From assembly GCF_002575655.3 (NCBI RefSeq), contig NC_053040.3:361086267-361150266 (forward strand): a DNA stretch of 64,000 nt, in the 5' to 3' direction. How positions within the stretch are numbered: the stretch's first letter is position 1; the number at the start of each line of letters is the position of its first letter. Source of the DNA: Aegilops tauschii subsp. strangulata (lineage: Eukaryota; Streptophyta; Magnoliopsida; Poales; Poaceae). Shown piece by piece: positions 46,123 through 59,600 of the stretch. The notes under the pieces were generated by a model. It saw nothing but the letters and a program-made list of their open reading frames with translations. It searched no databases and was not told where the DNA came from. A program made the translations under genes and the position numbers.

Positions 46123-49100
46123 ATAGCTCGCGTTGTTGCTTCCCTGTGTTTATTTTTGATATGTTCCTAGAGAAAAATTATGTTGAAAGATGTTAGTAGC
46201 AAAGATGCGGATTGGATCCGTGATCTGAGGATTATCCTCATTGCTGCACAGAAGAATTATGTCCTTGATGCACCGCTAGGTGACAGACCTATTGCAGGAG
46301 CAGATGCAGACGTTATGAACGTTTGGCTAGCTCAATATGATGACTACTTGATAGTTTAGTGCACCATGCTTAACGGCTTAGAATCGGGACTTCAAAGACG
46401 TTTTGAACGTCATGGACCATATAAGATGTTCCAGGAGTTGAAGTTAATATTTCAAGCAAATACGCGAGTTGAGAGATATGAAGTCTCCAACAAGTTCTAT
46501 AGCTAAAAGATGGAGGAGAATCGCTCAACTAGTGAGCATGTGCTCAGATTGTCTGGGTACTACAATCGTTTGAATCAAGTGGGAGTTAATCTTCCAGATA
46601 AAATAGTGATTGACAGAATTCTCTAGTCACCATCACCAAGTTAGTAGAACTTCGTGATGAACTATAGTATGCAAGGGATGACGAAAGTAATTCCCGAGCT
46701 CTTCGTGATGCTGAAATCGACGAAGGTAGAAATCGAGAAAAACATCAAGTGTTGATGGTTGACGAGACCACTTCAAGTGTTGATGGTTGACAAGACCACT
46801 AGTTTCAAGAAAAGGGCAAAGGGAAGAAGGGGAACTTCAAAAGAACGGCAAGCAAGTTGCTACTCAAGTGAAGAAGCCCAAGTCTGTACCTAAGCCTGAG
46901 ACTAAGTGCTTCTACTGCAAAGGGACTGGTCACTGGAAGCGGAACTACCCCAAGTATTTGGTGGATAAGAAAGATGGCAAAGTGAACAAAGGTATATTGG
47001 ATATACATGTTATTGATGTGTACTTACTAGTGTTTATAGCAACCTCTCAGTATTTGATACTGGTTCAGTTGCTAAAGAGTAGTAACTCGAAAACGGGAGT
47101 AGCAGAATAAACAGAGACTAGTAAAAGGTGAGGTGACGATGTGTGTTGGAAGTAGTTCCAAGATTGATATGATCATCATCGCACACTCCCTATACTTTTG
47201 GGATTAGTGTTGAAACTAAATAAGTGTTATTTGGTGTTTGCGTTGAGCATGAATATGATTTGATCATGTTTATTGCAATACGGTTATTCATTTAAGTTAG
47301 AGAACAATTGTTGTTCTGTTTACATGAATAAAAACCTTTTATGGTCACACACACCAATGAAAATGGTTTGTTAGATCTCGATCGTAGTGATACACATATT
47401 CATAATATTGAAGCCAAAAGATGCAAAGTTAATAATGATAGTGCAACTTATTTGTGGCACTGCCGTTTAGGTCATATTGGTGTAAAGCGCATGAAGAAAC
47501 TCCATACTGATGGGATTTTGGAATCACTTGATTATGAATCACTTGATGCTTCCGAAGCGTGCCTCATGGGCAAGATGACTAAAACGCCGTTCTCCGGTAC
47601 TATGGAGACAACAACAGATTTGTTGGAAATCATACATACAGATGTATGTGGTCCGATGAATATTGAGGCTCGTAGCAGGTATCATTATTTTCTGACCTTC
47701 ACAGATGATTTGAGCAGATATGGGTATATCTACTTGATGAAACACAAAGTCTGAAACATTTGAAAAGTTCAAAGAATTTCAGAGTGAAGTGGAGAATCAT
47801 CGTAACAAGAAAATAAAAGTTTCTACGATATGATCGCAGAGGTAAAATATTTGAGTTACGAGTTTGGACTACATTTGAAACAATGCGGAATAGTTTCGCA
47901 ACTCACGCCACCCGGAACACCACAGCATAATGGTGTGTCCGAACATCGTAACCGTACTTTATTAGATATGGTGCGATATATGATGTCTCTTACCAATTTA
48001 CCACTATCGTTTTGGGGTTATGCATTAGAGACAGCTACATTCACGTTAAATAGGGCACCATCAAAATCCGTTGAGACGACGCCTTATGAACTGTGGTTTG
48101 GCAAGAAACCAAAGTTGTCGTTTCTTAAAGTTTGGGGTTGCGATGCTTATGTGAAAAGGTTTCATCTTGATAAGCTCAAACCCAAATCGGAGAAATGTGT
48201 CTTCATAGGATACCCAAAGAAAACAGTTGGGTATACCTTCTATCACAGATCCGAAGGCAAGACATTCGTTGCTTAGTATGGATCCTTTCTAGAGAAGGAG
48301 TTTCTCTCAAAAGAAGTGAGTGGGAGGAAAGTAGAACTTGATGAGGTAACTGTACCTGCTCCCTTATTGGAAAGTAGTTCATCACATAAATCTGTTCCTG
48401 TGACTCCTACACCAATTAGTGAGGAAGTTAATGATAATGATCATGAAACTTCAGATCAAGTTATTACTGAACTTCGTAGGTCAACTAGATCAAGAACCGC
48501 ACCAGAGTGGTACGGTAATGTTGTTCTGGAGGTCATGTTACTAGACCATGGCGAACCTACGAACTATGAAGAAGCGATGGTGAGCCCAGATTCCGCAAAA
48601 TGGCTTGAGGCCATGAAATCTGAGATAAGATCCATATATGAGAACAAAGTATGGACTTTGATTGACTTGCCCAATGATCGGCGAGCCATTGAGATTAAAT
48701 GGATCTTCAAGAGGAAGACGGACGCTGATAGTAGTGTCACTATCTACAAAGCTAGAATTGTCGCAAAAGGTTTTCGACAAGTTCAAGATGTTGACTACGA
48801 CGAGAGTTTCTCACTCGTATCTATGCTTAAGTCTGTCCGAATCATGTTAGCAATTGCCGCATTTTATGAAATATGGCAAAGGGATAAACAAAACTGCATT
48901 CCTTAATGGATTTATTAAAGAAGAGTTGTATATGATGCAACCAGGAGGTTTTGTCAATCCTAAAGGTGCTAACAAAATATGCAAGCTCCAGCGATCCATC
49001 TATGGACTGGTGCAAGCATCTCGGAGTTGGAATATACACTTTGATAAGTTGATCAAAGGATATAGTGTTATACAGACTTGCGGTGAAGCCTGTATTTACA

Positions 49101-49845
49101 AGAAAGTGAGTGGGAGCACTACAACATTTCTGATAAGTATATGTGAATGACATATTGTTGATCGGAAATAGTGTAGAATTATTCTGCAAAGCATAAAGGA
49201 GTGTTTGAAAGGAGTTTTTCAAAAGAAAGACCTCGGTGAAGCTGCTTACATATTGAGCATCAAGATCTATAGAGATAGATCAAAACGCTTGATAAGTTTT
49301 TTCAATGAGTACATACCTTAACAAGATTTTGAAGTAGTTCAAAATAGAACAATCAAAGAAAGAGTTCTTGCCTGTGTTACAAGGTATGAAATTGAGTAAG
49401 ACTCAAAGCCAGACCACGGCAGAAGATAGAAAGAGAATGAAAGTCATTCCCTATGCCTTGGCCATAGGTTCTATAAAGTATGCCATGCTGTATACCAGAT
49501 CTATTGTATACCCTACACTGATTTTGGCAAGGGAGTACAATAGTGATCTAGGAGTAGATCACTGGACAGCGGTCAAAATTATCCTTAGTGGAATAAGGAA
49601 ATGTTTCTCGATTATGGAAGTGACAAAAGGTTCGTCGTAAAGGGTTACGTCGATGCAAGTTTTGACACTAAATCTAGATGACTCTAAGTCTCGGTCTAGA
49701 TACATATTGAAAGTGGGAGCAATTAGCTAGAGTAGCTCCGTGCAGAGCATTGTAGACATAGGAATTTGCAAAATACTTACGGATCTGAATGTGACAGACC
49801 CGTTGACTAAAATTATCTCACAATCAAAACATGATCACACCTTAG
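46123..49845 (+). pseudogene. Copia B gag-pol, degraded
   Basis: The expected start codon is ATA at 46123. Gag follows with stops. The knuckle at 46907 reads CFYCKGTGHWKRNYP, with its last Cys changed to Tyr. GAG-pre-integrase and integrase are readable at 47341-47754 and 47830-48276 (HCRLGHIGVKRMKKLH, HTDVCGP, NGVSEHRNR), and the RT from 48316 to 49150 (KWIFKRKTDADSS, LQRSIYGLVQASRSWN). The RNase H part is fragmentary (about 49640-49830). A 28-bp tandem duplication sits at 46745-46800. Confidence 0.9.
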
Positions 49846-49855
49846 TACACTTTGG

Positions 49856-50010
49856 GTGTTAATCACATAGCGATGTGAACTAGATTATTGACTCTAGTAA
49901 ACCCTTTGAGTGTTGGTCACATAGAGATGTGAACTATGGGTGTTAATCACATGGTGATGTGAATTATTGATGTTAAATCACATGGCGATGTGAACTAGAT
50001 TATTGACTCT
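49856..50010. repeat. Short tandem repeats before the Copia B purine tract
   Basis: Four copies of a unit like GTGTTAATCACATGGTGATG followed by TGAACTA, two of them with TTATTGACTCTAGT. Elements A (40350-40400) and C (60650-60690) have a single copy. The purine tract GCAAGTGGGAGAC follows at 50014-50026. Confidence 0.85.
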
Positions 50011-50026
50011 AGTGCAAGTGGGAGAC

Positions 50027-51750
50027 TGAAGGAAATATGCCCTAGAGGCAATAATAAAGTATTATATATTTCCTTATATCATGATAAATGTTTATTATTC
50101 ATGCTAGAATTGTATTAACCGGAAACATAATACATGTGTGAATACATAGACAAACAGAGTGTCACTAGTATGCCTCTACTTGACTAGCTCGTTAATCAAA
50201 GATGGTTATGTTTCCTAGCCATAGACATGAGTTGTCATTTGATTAACGAGATCACCTCATTAGGAGAATGACGTGATTGACTTGACCCATTCTGTTAGCT
50301 TAGCACTCGATCGTTTAGTATGTTGCTATTGCTTTCTTCATGACTTATACATGTTCCTATGACTATGAGATTATGCAACTCCCCTTTACCGGAGGAACAC
50401 TTTGTGTGCTACCAAACGTCACAACGTAAATGGGTGATTATAAAGGTGCTCTACAGGTGTCTCCAAAGGTACTTGTTGGGTTGGCGTATTTCGAGATTAG
50501 GATTTGTCACTCCAATTGTCGGAGAGGTATCTCTGGGCCCACTCGGTAATGCACATCACTATAAGCCTTGCAAGCATTGTGACTAATGAGTTAGTTGCGG
50601 GATGATGTGTTACGGAACGAGTAAAGAGACTTGCCGGTAACGAGATTGAACTAGGTATCGAGATACCGACGATCAAATCTCGGGCAAGTAACATACCGGT
50701 GACAAAGGGAACAACGTATGTTGTTATGCGGTCTGACCGATAAAGATCTTCGTAGAATATGTGGGAGCCAATATGGGCATCCAGGTCCCGCTATTGGTTA
50801 TTGACCGGAGACGTGTCTCGGTCATGTCTACATAGTTCTCGAACCCGTAGGGTCCACACGCTTAACGTTACGATGACAGCTTTATTATGAGTTTATGTAT
50901 GTTGATCTACCGAAGGAGTTCGGAGTCCCAGATGAGATCGGGGACATGATGAGGAGTCTCGAAATGGCCGAGACGTAAAGATCGATATATTGGACGACTA
51001 TATTCGGACTTCGGAAAGGTTCCGAGTGATTCGGGTATTTTTTTGGAGTACCGGAGAGTTACGGGAATACGTATTGGGCCTTATTGGGCCATACGGGAAA
51101 GAAGGAAAAGGGCCTCAAGGGTGGCCGCACCCCTCCCCTTGGTCTGGTCCAAATTGGACTAGGGAAGGGGGCGCCCCCTTCCTTCCTTCTCTTTTTCCCT
51201 TCCTCTTTTCCTATTCCATATGGGAGGTGGAATCCTACTAGGACTAGGGAGTCCTAGTAGGACTCCACACTTGGTGCGCCCCCTCCTAGGGCCGGCCTCC
51301 TCCTCCCTTGCTGCTTTATATACGGGGGCAGGGGGCACCCCATGGACACAACAATTGATCCTTGAGATCTCTTAGCCGTGTGCGGTGCCCCACTCCACCA
51401 TATTACACCTCGATAATACCGTTGCGGAGCTTAGGCGAAGCCCTGCGTCGGTGGAACATCATCATCGTCACCACGCCGTCGTGCTGACGAAACTCTCCCT
51501 CAACACTCGGCTGGATCGGAGTTCGAGGGACGTCATCGAGCTGAACGTGTGTAGAAGTCGGAGGTGCCGTGCGTTCGGTACTTGATCGGTCGGATCGTGA
51601 AGACGTACGACTACATCAACCGCGTTGTGATAACGCTTCCGCTGCGGTCTACGAGGGTACGTGGACAACACTCTCCCCTCTTGTTGCTATGCATCACCAT
51701 GATCTTGCGTGTGCGTAGGATTTTTTTTGAAATTACTACGTTCCCCAACA
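50027..51750 (+). repeat. Copia B 3' LTR
   Basis: 1724 bp pair of 43135-44858, followed by GTCAC and the LINE. Confidence 0.95.
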
Positions 51751-51755
51751 GTCAC
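51751..51755. repeat. Target site duplication GTCAC, right copy (Copia B)
   Basis: Pairs with 43130-43134. Confidence 0.93.
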
Positions 51756-54061
51756 TCGGGCGGTTTTGGGCATCGTTCGAGGGGAGGAGAGCCCATCATG
51801 TGTTAATGATACACTCCTGGTGTTAATCCCTAAGGTATCTAACCCCACCTTACTGTCACAATTCCTCCCATCAATTTATGTAACGTGTTTTACAAGACTG
51901 CCTCAAAGGTGCTAGCAAACCGCCTTAAGATCATTATGCCTGATATCATCTCTGAGGAACAATCGGCTTTCATCCCAGGAAGGCTGATCACGGACAATAT
52001 AATTTCAGCTTATGAGTGCCTTCATTTTATGAAGAGAAACAGGGCCAAGAGCAACAGGTATTGTGCACTCAAGCTTGACATGATGAAAGCGTATGACAGA
52101 GTTGAGTGGGAATATCTCAGAGCGATAATGGAGAAGCTAGGTTTTGCTGCACCCTGGATTACTGTCATTATGAATATGGTGAGCAATGTCTCATTCTCAG
52201 TAATGTTTAATGGACATAAGTTGGTAGAATTCAAACCTACACGTGGCATTCGACAGGGAGATCCCATCTCTCCTTACCTTTTCTTGTTGGCAGCAGAGGG
52301 CCTTTCGTGCCTACTAAAATCACAAAACCAGTCATCCCAGCTCGGCGGCATTAAGGTGGCACCATCGGCTCCGTCGGTGAACCACCTTTTATTCGCGGAT
52401 GATAGCCTGCTATTTTTCAGGGCAAGTGTTAATGGAGCAGAGGAGATATCAAACCTATTGGAGTCATATTGTATGGCATCGGGTCAGAGAATAAACAGGG
52501 ACAAATCATCCATCTTCTTCAGTAAGGGGACCCCGGATATAGTTCGAGATGCAGTAAAGGGTTTCCTTCATGTCCCTAATGAATCTTTGAGCGACATATA
52601 CTTAGGGATGCCAACAGATGTGGGGCATTCTAAGAACGACACTTTCAAATATTTAAGTGATCGTGTGTGGGACAAGGTTAAAGGATGGATGAGTAAATGT
52701 TTATCAGCAGGAGGGAAAGAGGTTCTCATTAAATTCGTAGCCCAGGCCATCCTAGTATACTCTATGTCATGTTTTAAACTACCAAGAGGATTGTGTGATC
52801 ATATAAAGTCTATTATCTGGAAGTTTTTGTGGGGATGCAAACAGGGACACAGGAAGCCGGCTTGGGTCTCCTGGGATGTAATGATGAGACCTAAACACTT
52901 GGGAGGACTGGGTTTCAGAGACTTGGAGCTTTTTAACCTAGCTTTGCTGGCCCGACAAGCTTGCAGACTCTTTAATGAACCATCCACGTTGAGTGCCAGA
53001 ATACTCAAGGCAAGTTATTTCCCTGGTTCCTCATTGCTAGATGCTCAACTGGGAACTCGTCCCTCTCAGATTTGGCGAGCAATACTCGAGGGGAGAGATG
53101 TAATGAAGCAAGGTATCATTAGGAGGATTGGGAATGGTCAGACGACAAATATCTAGACGGATAATTGGATACCAAAAGAACATACACCACGACCCATCAC
53201 TTCCCTCGTGCAAAACCCTCCAACGAAGGTGGCGGAGTTGCTACAGCCAGCCACCAGATCATGGAACGAAGGGTTGGTCCGGTCGGTGTTCATACGCTTT
53301 GATGCGGAAGCTATTTTGAGAATCCCAGTTTGCACGCGCAACATTGATGACTTCTGGGCTTAGTACCCAGATAAAAAATAGAGGTTCACTGTTAGCTCAG
53401 CTTACAGATTCTTGGTTAGCACCAAGCTGCAGCGAGAAGAGTGGCTAGAGGGAAGAACGGGATCATCTTCGGGACAGGAGGAACAAAGGGCCTGGTCGGC
53501 TCTGTGGAAAATAGCAATACCTTCGAAGATCAAAGTATTCATGTGGAGATTAGCACGTCATTCGCTGCCTACCACGGATGTGCTGCATCACAGAAATAAG
53601 GCAACCCAAAACACATGTCCTCTGTGTGGGTGCCAAGACTCATGGCGTCATGCGTTGATCTCCTGTACCATGTCGAGGTGCGTGTGGGCTCTATCAGACG
53701 CAGATGTGGAGCAAGCGATGTCTGAACTGGAAGAACCAAGTGCAAAGAGGTGGTTGTTTGAGTTATATAGCAAGCTTGATCATTCCAAGTTCACGACGAT
53801 GGCTGTCACATTATGGGCTGTTTGGTATGCACGTCGGAAAGCAGTGTACGAAGCGATCTTTCAAGCGCTGCAGCAAACCATATCTTTTGTGAACAACTTC
53901 CTTCCTAGAAGACTTGCAACAACTCCAAAGGGAACCAGTGGTGGCCAGCCCAACAATAGCGGTGGTCCGGCCACAACGCTGGCTTGCACCCGGGTCCGGC
54001 GCTGTCAAAATTAATGTCGATGGATCGTTGGCATGGAATATGCGTGGTGGAGCAGTGCCAG
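51756..54061 (+). pseudogene. LINE ORF2 part 3: reverse transcriptase, zinc finger, RNase H start
   Basis: Reads NDTLLVLIPKVSNPT, then after a frameshift near 51865 a 423-codon open stretch: FYKTASKVLANRLK, EEQSAFIPGRLITDNI, KLDMMKAYDRVEWEYL, IRQGDPISPYLF and FADDSLLFF (catalytic FADD at 52392-52403). Next comes WKIAIPSKIKVFMWRLARHS with CPLCGCQDSWRHALISC, the zf-RVT domain. INVDGSLAWNMRGG begins an RNase H-like domain. TAG at 53154-53156 and further stops near 53361 and 53380 (Trp codons expected at the first two) break it. It is cut by Copia C. Confidence 0.93.
54057..54061. repeat. Target site duplication GCCAG, left copy (Copia C)
   Basis: Repeats at 62437-62441. Confidence 0.93.
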
Positions 54062-55775
54062 TGAAGGAATATGCCCTAGAGGCAATAATAAAGTTATTAT
54101 TTATTTCCTTATATCATGATAAATGTTTATTATTCATGCTAGAATGGTATTAACCGGAAACATAATACTTGTGTGAATACATAGACAAACAGAGTGTCAC
54201 TAGTATGCCTCTACTTGACTAGCTCGTTGATCAAAGATGGTTACGTTTCCTAGCCATAGACATGAGTTGTCATTTGATTAATGGGATCACATCATTAGGA
54301 GAATGATGTGATTGACTTGACCCATTCCGTTAGCTTAGCACTCGATCGTTTAGTATGTTGCTATTGCTTTCTTCATGACTTATACATGTTCCTATGACTA
54401 TGAGATTATGCAACTCCCGTTTACCGGACGAACACTTTATGTGCTACGAAACGGCACAACGTAACTGGGTGATTATAAAGGTGCTCTACAGGTGTCTCCG
54501 AAGGTACTTGTTGGGTTGGCGTATTTCGAGATTAGGATTTGTCACTCCGATTGTCGGAGAGGTATCTCTGGGCCCTCTCAGTAATGCACATCACTTAAGC
54601 CTTGCAAGCATTGCAACTAATGAGTTAGTTGTGGGATGATGTATTACGGAACGAGTAAAGAGACTTGCCGGTAACGAGATTGAACTAGGTATTGAGATAC
54701 CGACGATCGAATCTCGGGCAAGTAACATACCGATGACAAAGGGAACAACGTATGTTGCTAGGCGGTCTAACCAATAAAGATCTTCGTAGAATATGTGGGA
54801 GCCAATATGAGCATCCAGGTTCCGCTATTGGTTATTGACCGGAGACATGTCTCGGTCATGTCTACATAGTTCTCGAACCCGTAGGGTCCGCACGCTTAAC
54901 GTTTCGATGACATTTATATTATGAGTTTATATGTTTTGATGTACCGAAGGTTGTTCGGAGTCTCGGATGTGACCACGGACATGACGTGGAGTCTCGAAAT
55001 GGTCGAGACATGAAGATTGATATATTGGATGACTATATTCGGACACCGGAATGGTTCCAGGGGTTATCGGATATATACCGGAGTACCGGGGGGTTACCGG
55101 AACCCCCCGGAGGCTATTGGGCCTCATGGGCCCAATTGGTGGAAGAGGAGAGGAGGCCAAGGGGCAGCCGTGCGCCCCTCCCCCCAAGTCCGAATTGGAC
55201 AAGGAGGGGGGCGGTGCCCCCCCTTTCCTTTCCCCCTCTCTCCTTCCCTCTCCTCTCCTAGTCCAACAAGGAAGGGAGGGAGTCCTACTCCCGATGGGAG
55301 TAGGACTCCTCCTGGCCGGCCGCACCTCCCCCCTTGCTCCTTTATATACGGGGGCAGGGGGCACCCCAGAGACACAACAACTGATCGCTTGATCTTTTAG
55401 CCGTGTGCGGTGCCCCCTCCACCATAATCCACCTCAATAATACTGTAGCGGTGCTTAGGCGAAGCCCTGCATCGGTAGAACATCATCATCGTCACCACGT
55501 CGTCGTGCTGACGAAACTCTCCCTCACCACTCGGATGGATCGGAGTTCGAGGGACGTCATCGGGCTGAACGTGTGCTGAACTCGGAGGTGTCGTGCGTTC
55601 GGTACTTGATCGGTCGGATTGTGAAGACGTACGACTACATCAACCGCGTTATGCTAACGCTTCCGCTTTTGGTCTATGAGGGTACGTGGACAACACTCTC
55701 CCCTCTCGTTGCTATGCATCACCATGATCTTGCGTGTGCGTAGGAATTTTTTTGAAATTACTACGTTCCCCAACA
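54062..55775 (+). repeat. Copia C 5' LTR
   Basis: 1714 bp. The start TGAAGGAATATGCC has lost one A of the family's GGAAATATGCC. TATA box TTTATATACG at 55341-55350. Confidence 0.95.
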
Positions 55776-56688
55776 GTGGCATCTGAGCCAGGTTTTATGC
55801 GTTGATGTTATATGCACGAGTAGAACACAAGTGAGTTGTGGGCGATATAAGTCATACTGCTTACCAGCATGTCATACTTTGGTTCGGCGGTATTGTTGGA
55901 TGATGCGGCCCGGACCGACATTATGCGTACGCTTACGCGAGACTGGTTCTACCTACGTGCTTTGCACACAGGTGGCTGGCGGGTGTCAGTTTCTCCAACT
56001 TTAGTTGAACTGAGTGTGGCTACGCCCGGTCCTTGCGAAGGTTAAAACAGCACCAACTTGACAAACTATCGTTGTGGTTTTGATGCGTAGGTAAGAACGA
56101 TTCTTGCTAAGCCTGTAGCAGCCACGTAAAACTTGCAACAACAAAGTAGAGGACGTCTAACTTGTTTTTGCAGGGCATGTTGTGATGTGATATGGTCAAG
56201 ACATGATGCTAAATTTTATTGTATGAGATGATCATGTTTTGTAACCGAGTCATCGGCAACTGGCAGGAGCCATATGGTTGTCGCTTTATTGTATGCAATG
56301 CAATCGCCCTGTAATGCTTTACGTTATCACTAAGCGGTAGCGATAGTCGTAGAAGCATAAGATTGGCGAGACGACAACGATGCTACGATGAAGATCAAGG
56401 TGTCGCGCCGGTGACGATGGTGATCATTACGGTGCTTCGGAGATGGAGATCACAAGCACAAGATGATGATGGCCATATCATATCACTTATATTGATTGCA
56501 TGTGATGTTAATCCTTTATGCATCTTATCTTGCTTTGATTGACGGTAGCATTATAAGGTGATCACTTAGAGGATTAGAGGGATGTCTATCTAAGTGGGAG
56601 TTCTTAAGTAATATGATTAATTGAACTTAAATTTATCATGAACTTAGTACCTGATAGTATCTTGCTTGTCTATGTTGATTGTAGATAG
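55776..56688 (+). other. Copia C leader
   Basis: Primer binding site at 55777 followed by an untranslated leader of about 0.9 kb, shorter than in B by a deletion near 56560. No gene. Confidence 0.8.
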
Positions 56689-59600
56689 ATGGCCCGTGCT
56701 GTTGTTCCGTTGAATTTTAATGTGTTCCTTGAGAAAGCAAAGTTGAAAGATGATGGTAGCAATTACACGGACTGGGTCCGTAACTTGAGGATTATCCTCA
56801 TTGCTGCACAGAAGAATTACGTCCTGGAAGCACCACGGGGTGCCAGGCCTGCTGCCGATGCAACTGACGACGTTAAGAACGTCTGGCAGAGCAAAGCTGA
56901 TGACTACTCGATAGTTCAATGTGCCATGCTTTACGGCTTAGAACCGGGACTTCAACGACGTTTTGAACGTCATGGAGCATATGAGATGTTCCAGGAGTTG
57001 AAGTTAATATTTCAAGCAAATGCCTGAATTGAGAGATATGAAGTCTCCAATAAGTTCTACAGCTGCAAGATGGAGGAGAATAGTTCTGTCAGTGAGCATA
57101 TACTCAAAATGTCTGGGTATAATAATCACTTGATTCAACTATGAGTTAATCTTCCGGATGATAGCGTCATTGACAGAATTCTCCAATCACTGCCACCAAG
57201 CTACAAGAGCTTCGTGATGAACTATAACATGCAAGGGATGGATAAGACGATTACCGAGCTCTTCGCAATGCTAAAGGCTGCGGAGGTAGAAATCAAGAAG
57301 GAGCATCAAGTGTTGATGGTCAATAAGACCACCAGTTTCAAGAAAAAGGGCAAAGGGAAGAAGAAGGGGAACTTCAAGAAGAACAGCAAGCAAGTTGCTG
57401 CTCAGGAGAAGAAACCCAAGTCTGGATCTAAGCCTGAGACTGAGTGCTTCTACTGCAAGCAGACTGGTCACTGGAAGCGGAACTGCCCCAAGTATTTGGC
57501 GGATAAGAAGGATGGCAAGGTGAACAAAGGAATATGTGATATACATGTTATTGATGTGTACCTTACTAATGCTTGCAGTAGCACCTGGGTATTTGATACT
57601 GGTTCTGTTGCTAATATTTGCAACTCGAAACAGGGGCTACGGATTAAGCGAAGATTGGCTAAGGACGAGGTGACGATGCGCGTGGGAAATGGTTCCAAAG
57701 TCGATGTGATCGCGGTCGGCACGCTACCTCTACATCTACCTTCGTGATTAGTTTTAGACCTAAATAATTGCTATTTGGTGCCAGCGTTAAGCATGAACAT
57801 TATATCTGGATCTTGTTTGATGCGAGACGATTATTCATTTAAATCAGAGAATAATGGTTGTTCTATTTATATGAATAATATCTTTTATGGTCATGCACCC
57901 TCGAAGAGTGGTCTATTTTTGTTGAATCTCGATAGTAGTGATACACATATTAATAATATTGAAGCCAAAAGATGCAGAGTTGATAATGATAGTGCAACTT
58001 ATTTGTGGCACTGCCGTTTAGGTCATATCGGTGTAAAGCGCATGAAGAAACTCCATACTGATGGACTTTTGGAACCACTTGATTATGAATCACTTGGTAC
58101 TTGCGAACCGTGCCTCATGGGCAAGATGACTAAAACGCCGTTCTCCGGAACTACGGAGAGAGCAGATTTGTTGGAAATCATACATACAGATGTATGTGGT
58201 CCGATGAATGTTGAGGCTCATGGCGGATATCGTTATTTTCTCACCTTCACAGATGATTTAAGCAGATATGGGTATATCTACTTAATGAAACATAAGTCTG
58301 AAACATTTGAAAAGTTCAAAGAATTTCAGACTGAAGTTGAAAATCATCGTAACAAGAAAATAAAGTTTCTACGATCTGATCGTGGAGGAGAATATTTGAG
58401 TTATGAGTTTGGTCTTCATTTGAAACAATGCGGAATAGTTTCGCAACTCACGCCACCCGGAACACCACAGCGTAATGGTGTGTCCGAACGTCGTAATCGT
58501 ACTCTACTAGATATGGTGCGATTTATGATGTCTCTTACTGATTTACCGCTATCATTTTGGGGTTATGCTTTAGAGACGGCCGCATTCACGTTAAATAGGG
58601 CACCATCAAAATCCGTTGAGATGACGCCTTATGAACTGTGGTTTAGCAAGAAACCAAAGCTGTCGTTTCCTAAAGTTTGGGGCTGCGATGCTTATGTGAA
58701 AAAGCTTCAACCAGATAAGCTCGAACCCAAATCGGAGAAATGTGTCTTCATAGGATACCCAAAGGAGACTGTTGGGTACACCTTCTATCACAGATCCGAA
58801 GGCAAGACTTTTGTTGCTAAATTCGAAATCTTTCTGGAGAAGGAGTTTCTCTCGAAAGAAGTGAGTGGGAGGAAAGTAGAACTTGATGAAGTAATTGTAC
58901 CTGCTCCCTTATTGGAAAGTAGTTCATCGCAGAAACTGGTTTCTGCGACGCCTACACCAATTAGTGAGGAAGTTAATGATGATGATCATGGAACTTCAGA
59001 TCAAGTTGTTACTGAACCTCGTAGGTCAACCAGAGTAAGATCCGCACCAGAGTGGTACGGTAATCCTGTTCTGGAGGTTATGCTACTAGACCATGACGAA
59101 CCTACGAACTATGAAGAAGCGATGGTGAGCCCAGATTCCGCGAAATGGCTTGAGGCCATGAAATCTGAGATGGGATCCATGTATGAGAACAAAGTGTGGA
59201 CTTTGGTTGACTTGCCCGATGATCGGCAAGCAATTGAGAATAAATGGATCTTCAAGAAGAAGACTGACGCTGACGGTAATGTTACTGTCTATAAAGCTCG
59301 ACTTGTTGCAAAAGGTTTTCGACAAGTTCAAGGGATTGACTACGATGAGACCTTCTCACCCGTAGCGATGCTTAAGTCTGTCCGAATCATGTTAGCAATT
59401 GCCGCATTTTATGATTATGAAATTTGGCAAATGGATGTCAAAACTGCATTCCTGAATGGGTTTCTGGAAGATGAGTTGTATATGATGCAACTGGAAGGTT
59501 TTGTCGATCCAAAGGGAGCTAACAAAGTGTGCAAGCTCCAGCGATCTATTTATGGACTGGTGCAAGCCTCTCGGAGTTGGAATAAACGCTTTGATAGTGT

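Larger units (their letters stand above)
43135..51750 (+). mobile_element. Copia element B, Angela-type, 8616 bp
   Basis: Complete. LTRs of equal length (43135-44858 and 50027-51750, 1724 bp each) start TGAAGGAAATATGCCCTAGA and end CCCCAACA. GTCAC duplications flank it. Equal LTR length and close similarity suggest a fairly recent insertion, although gag-pol is broken in many places. It belongs to the same LTR subtype as element C (TGAAGG start), unlike A (TGTTGG). Confidence 0.95.
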
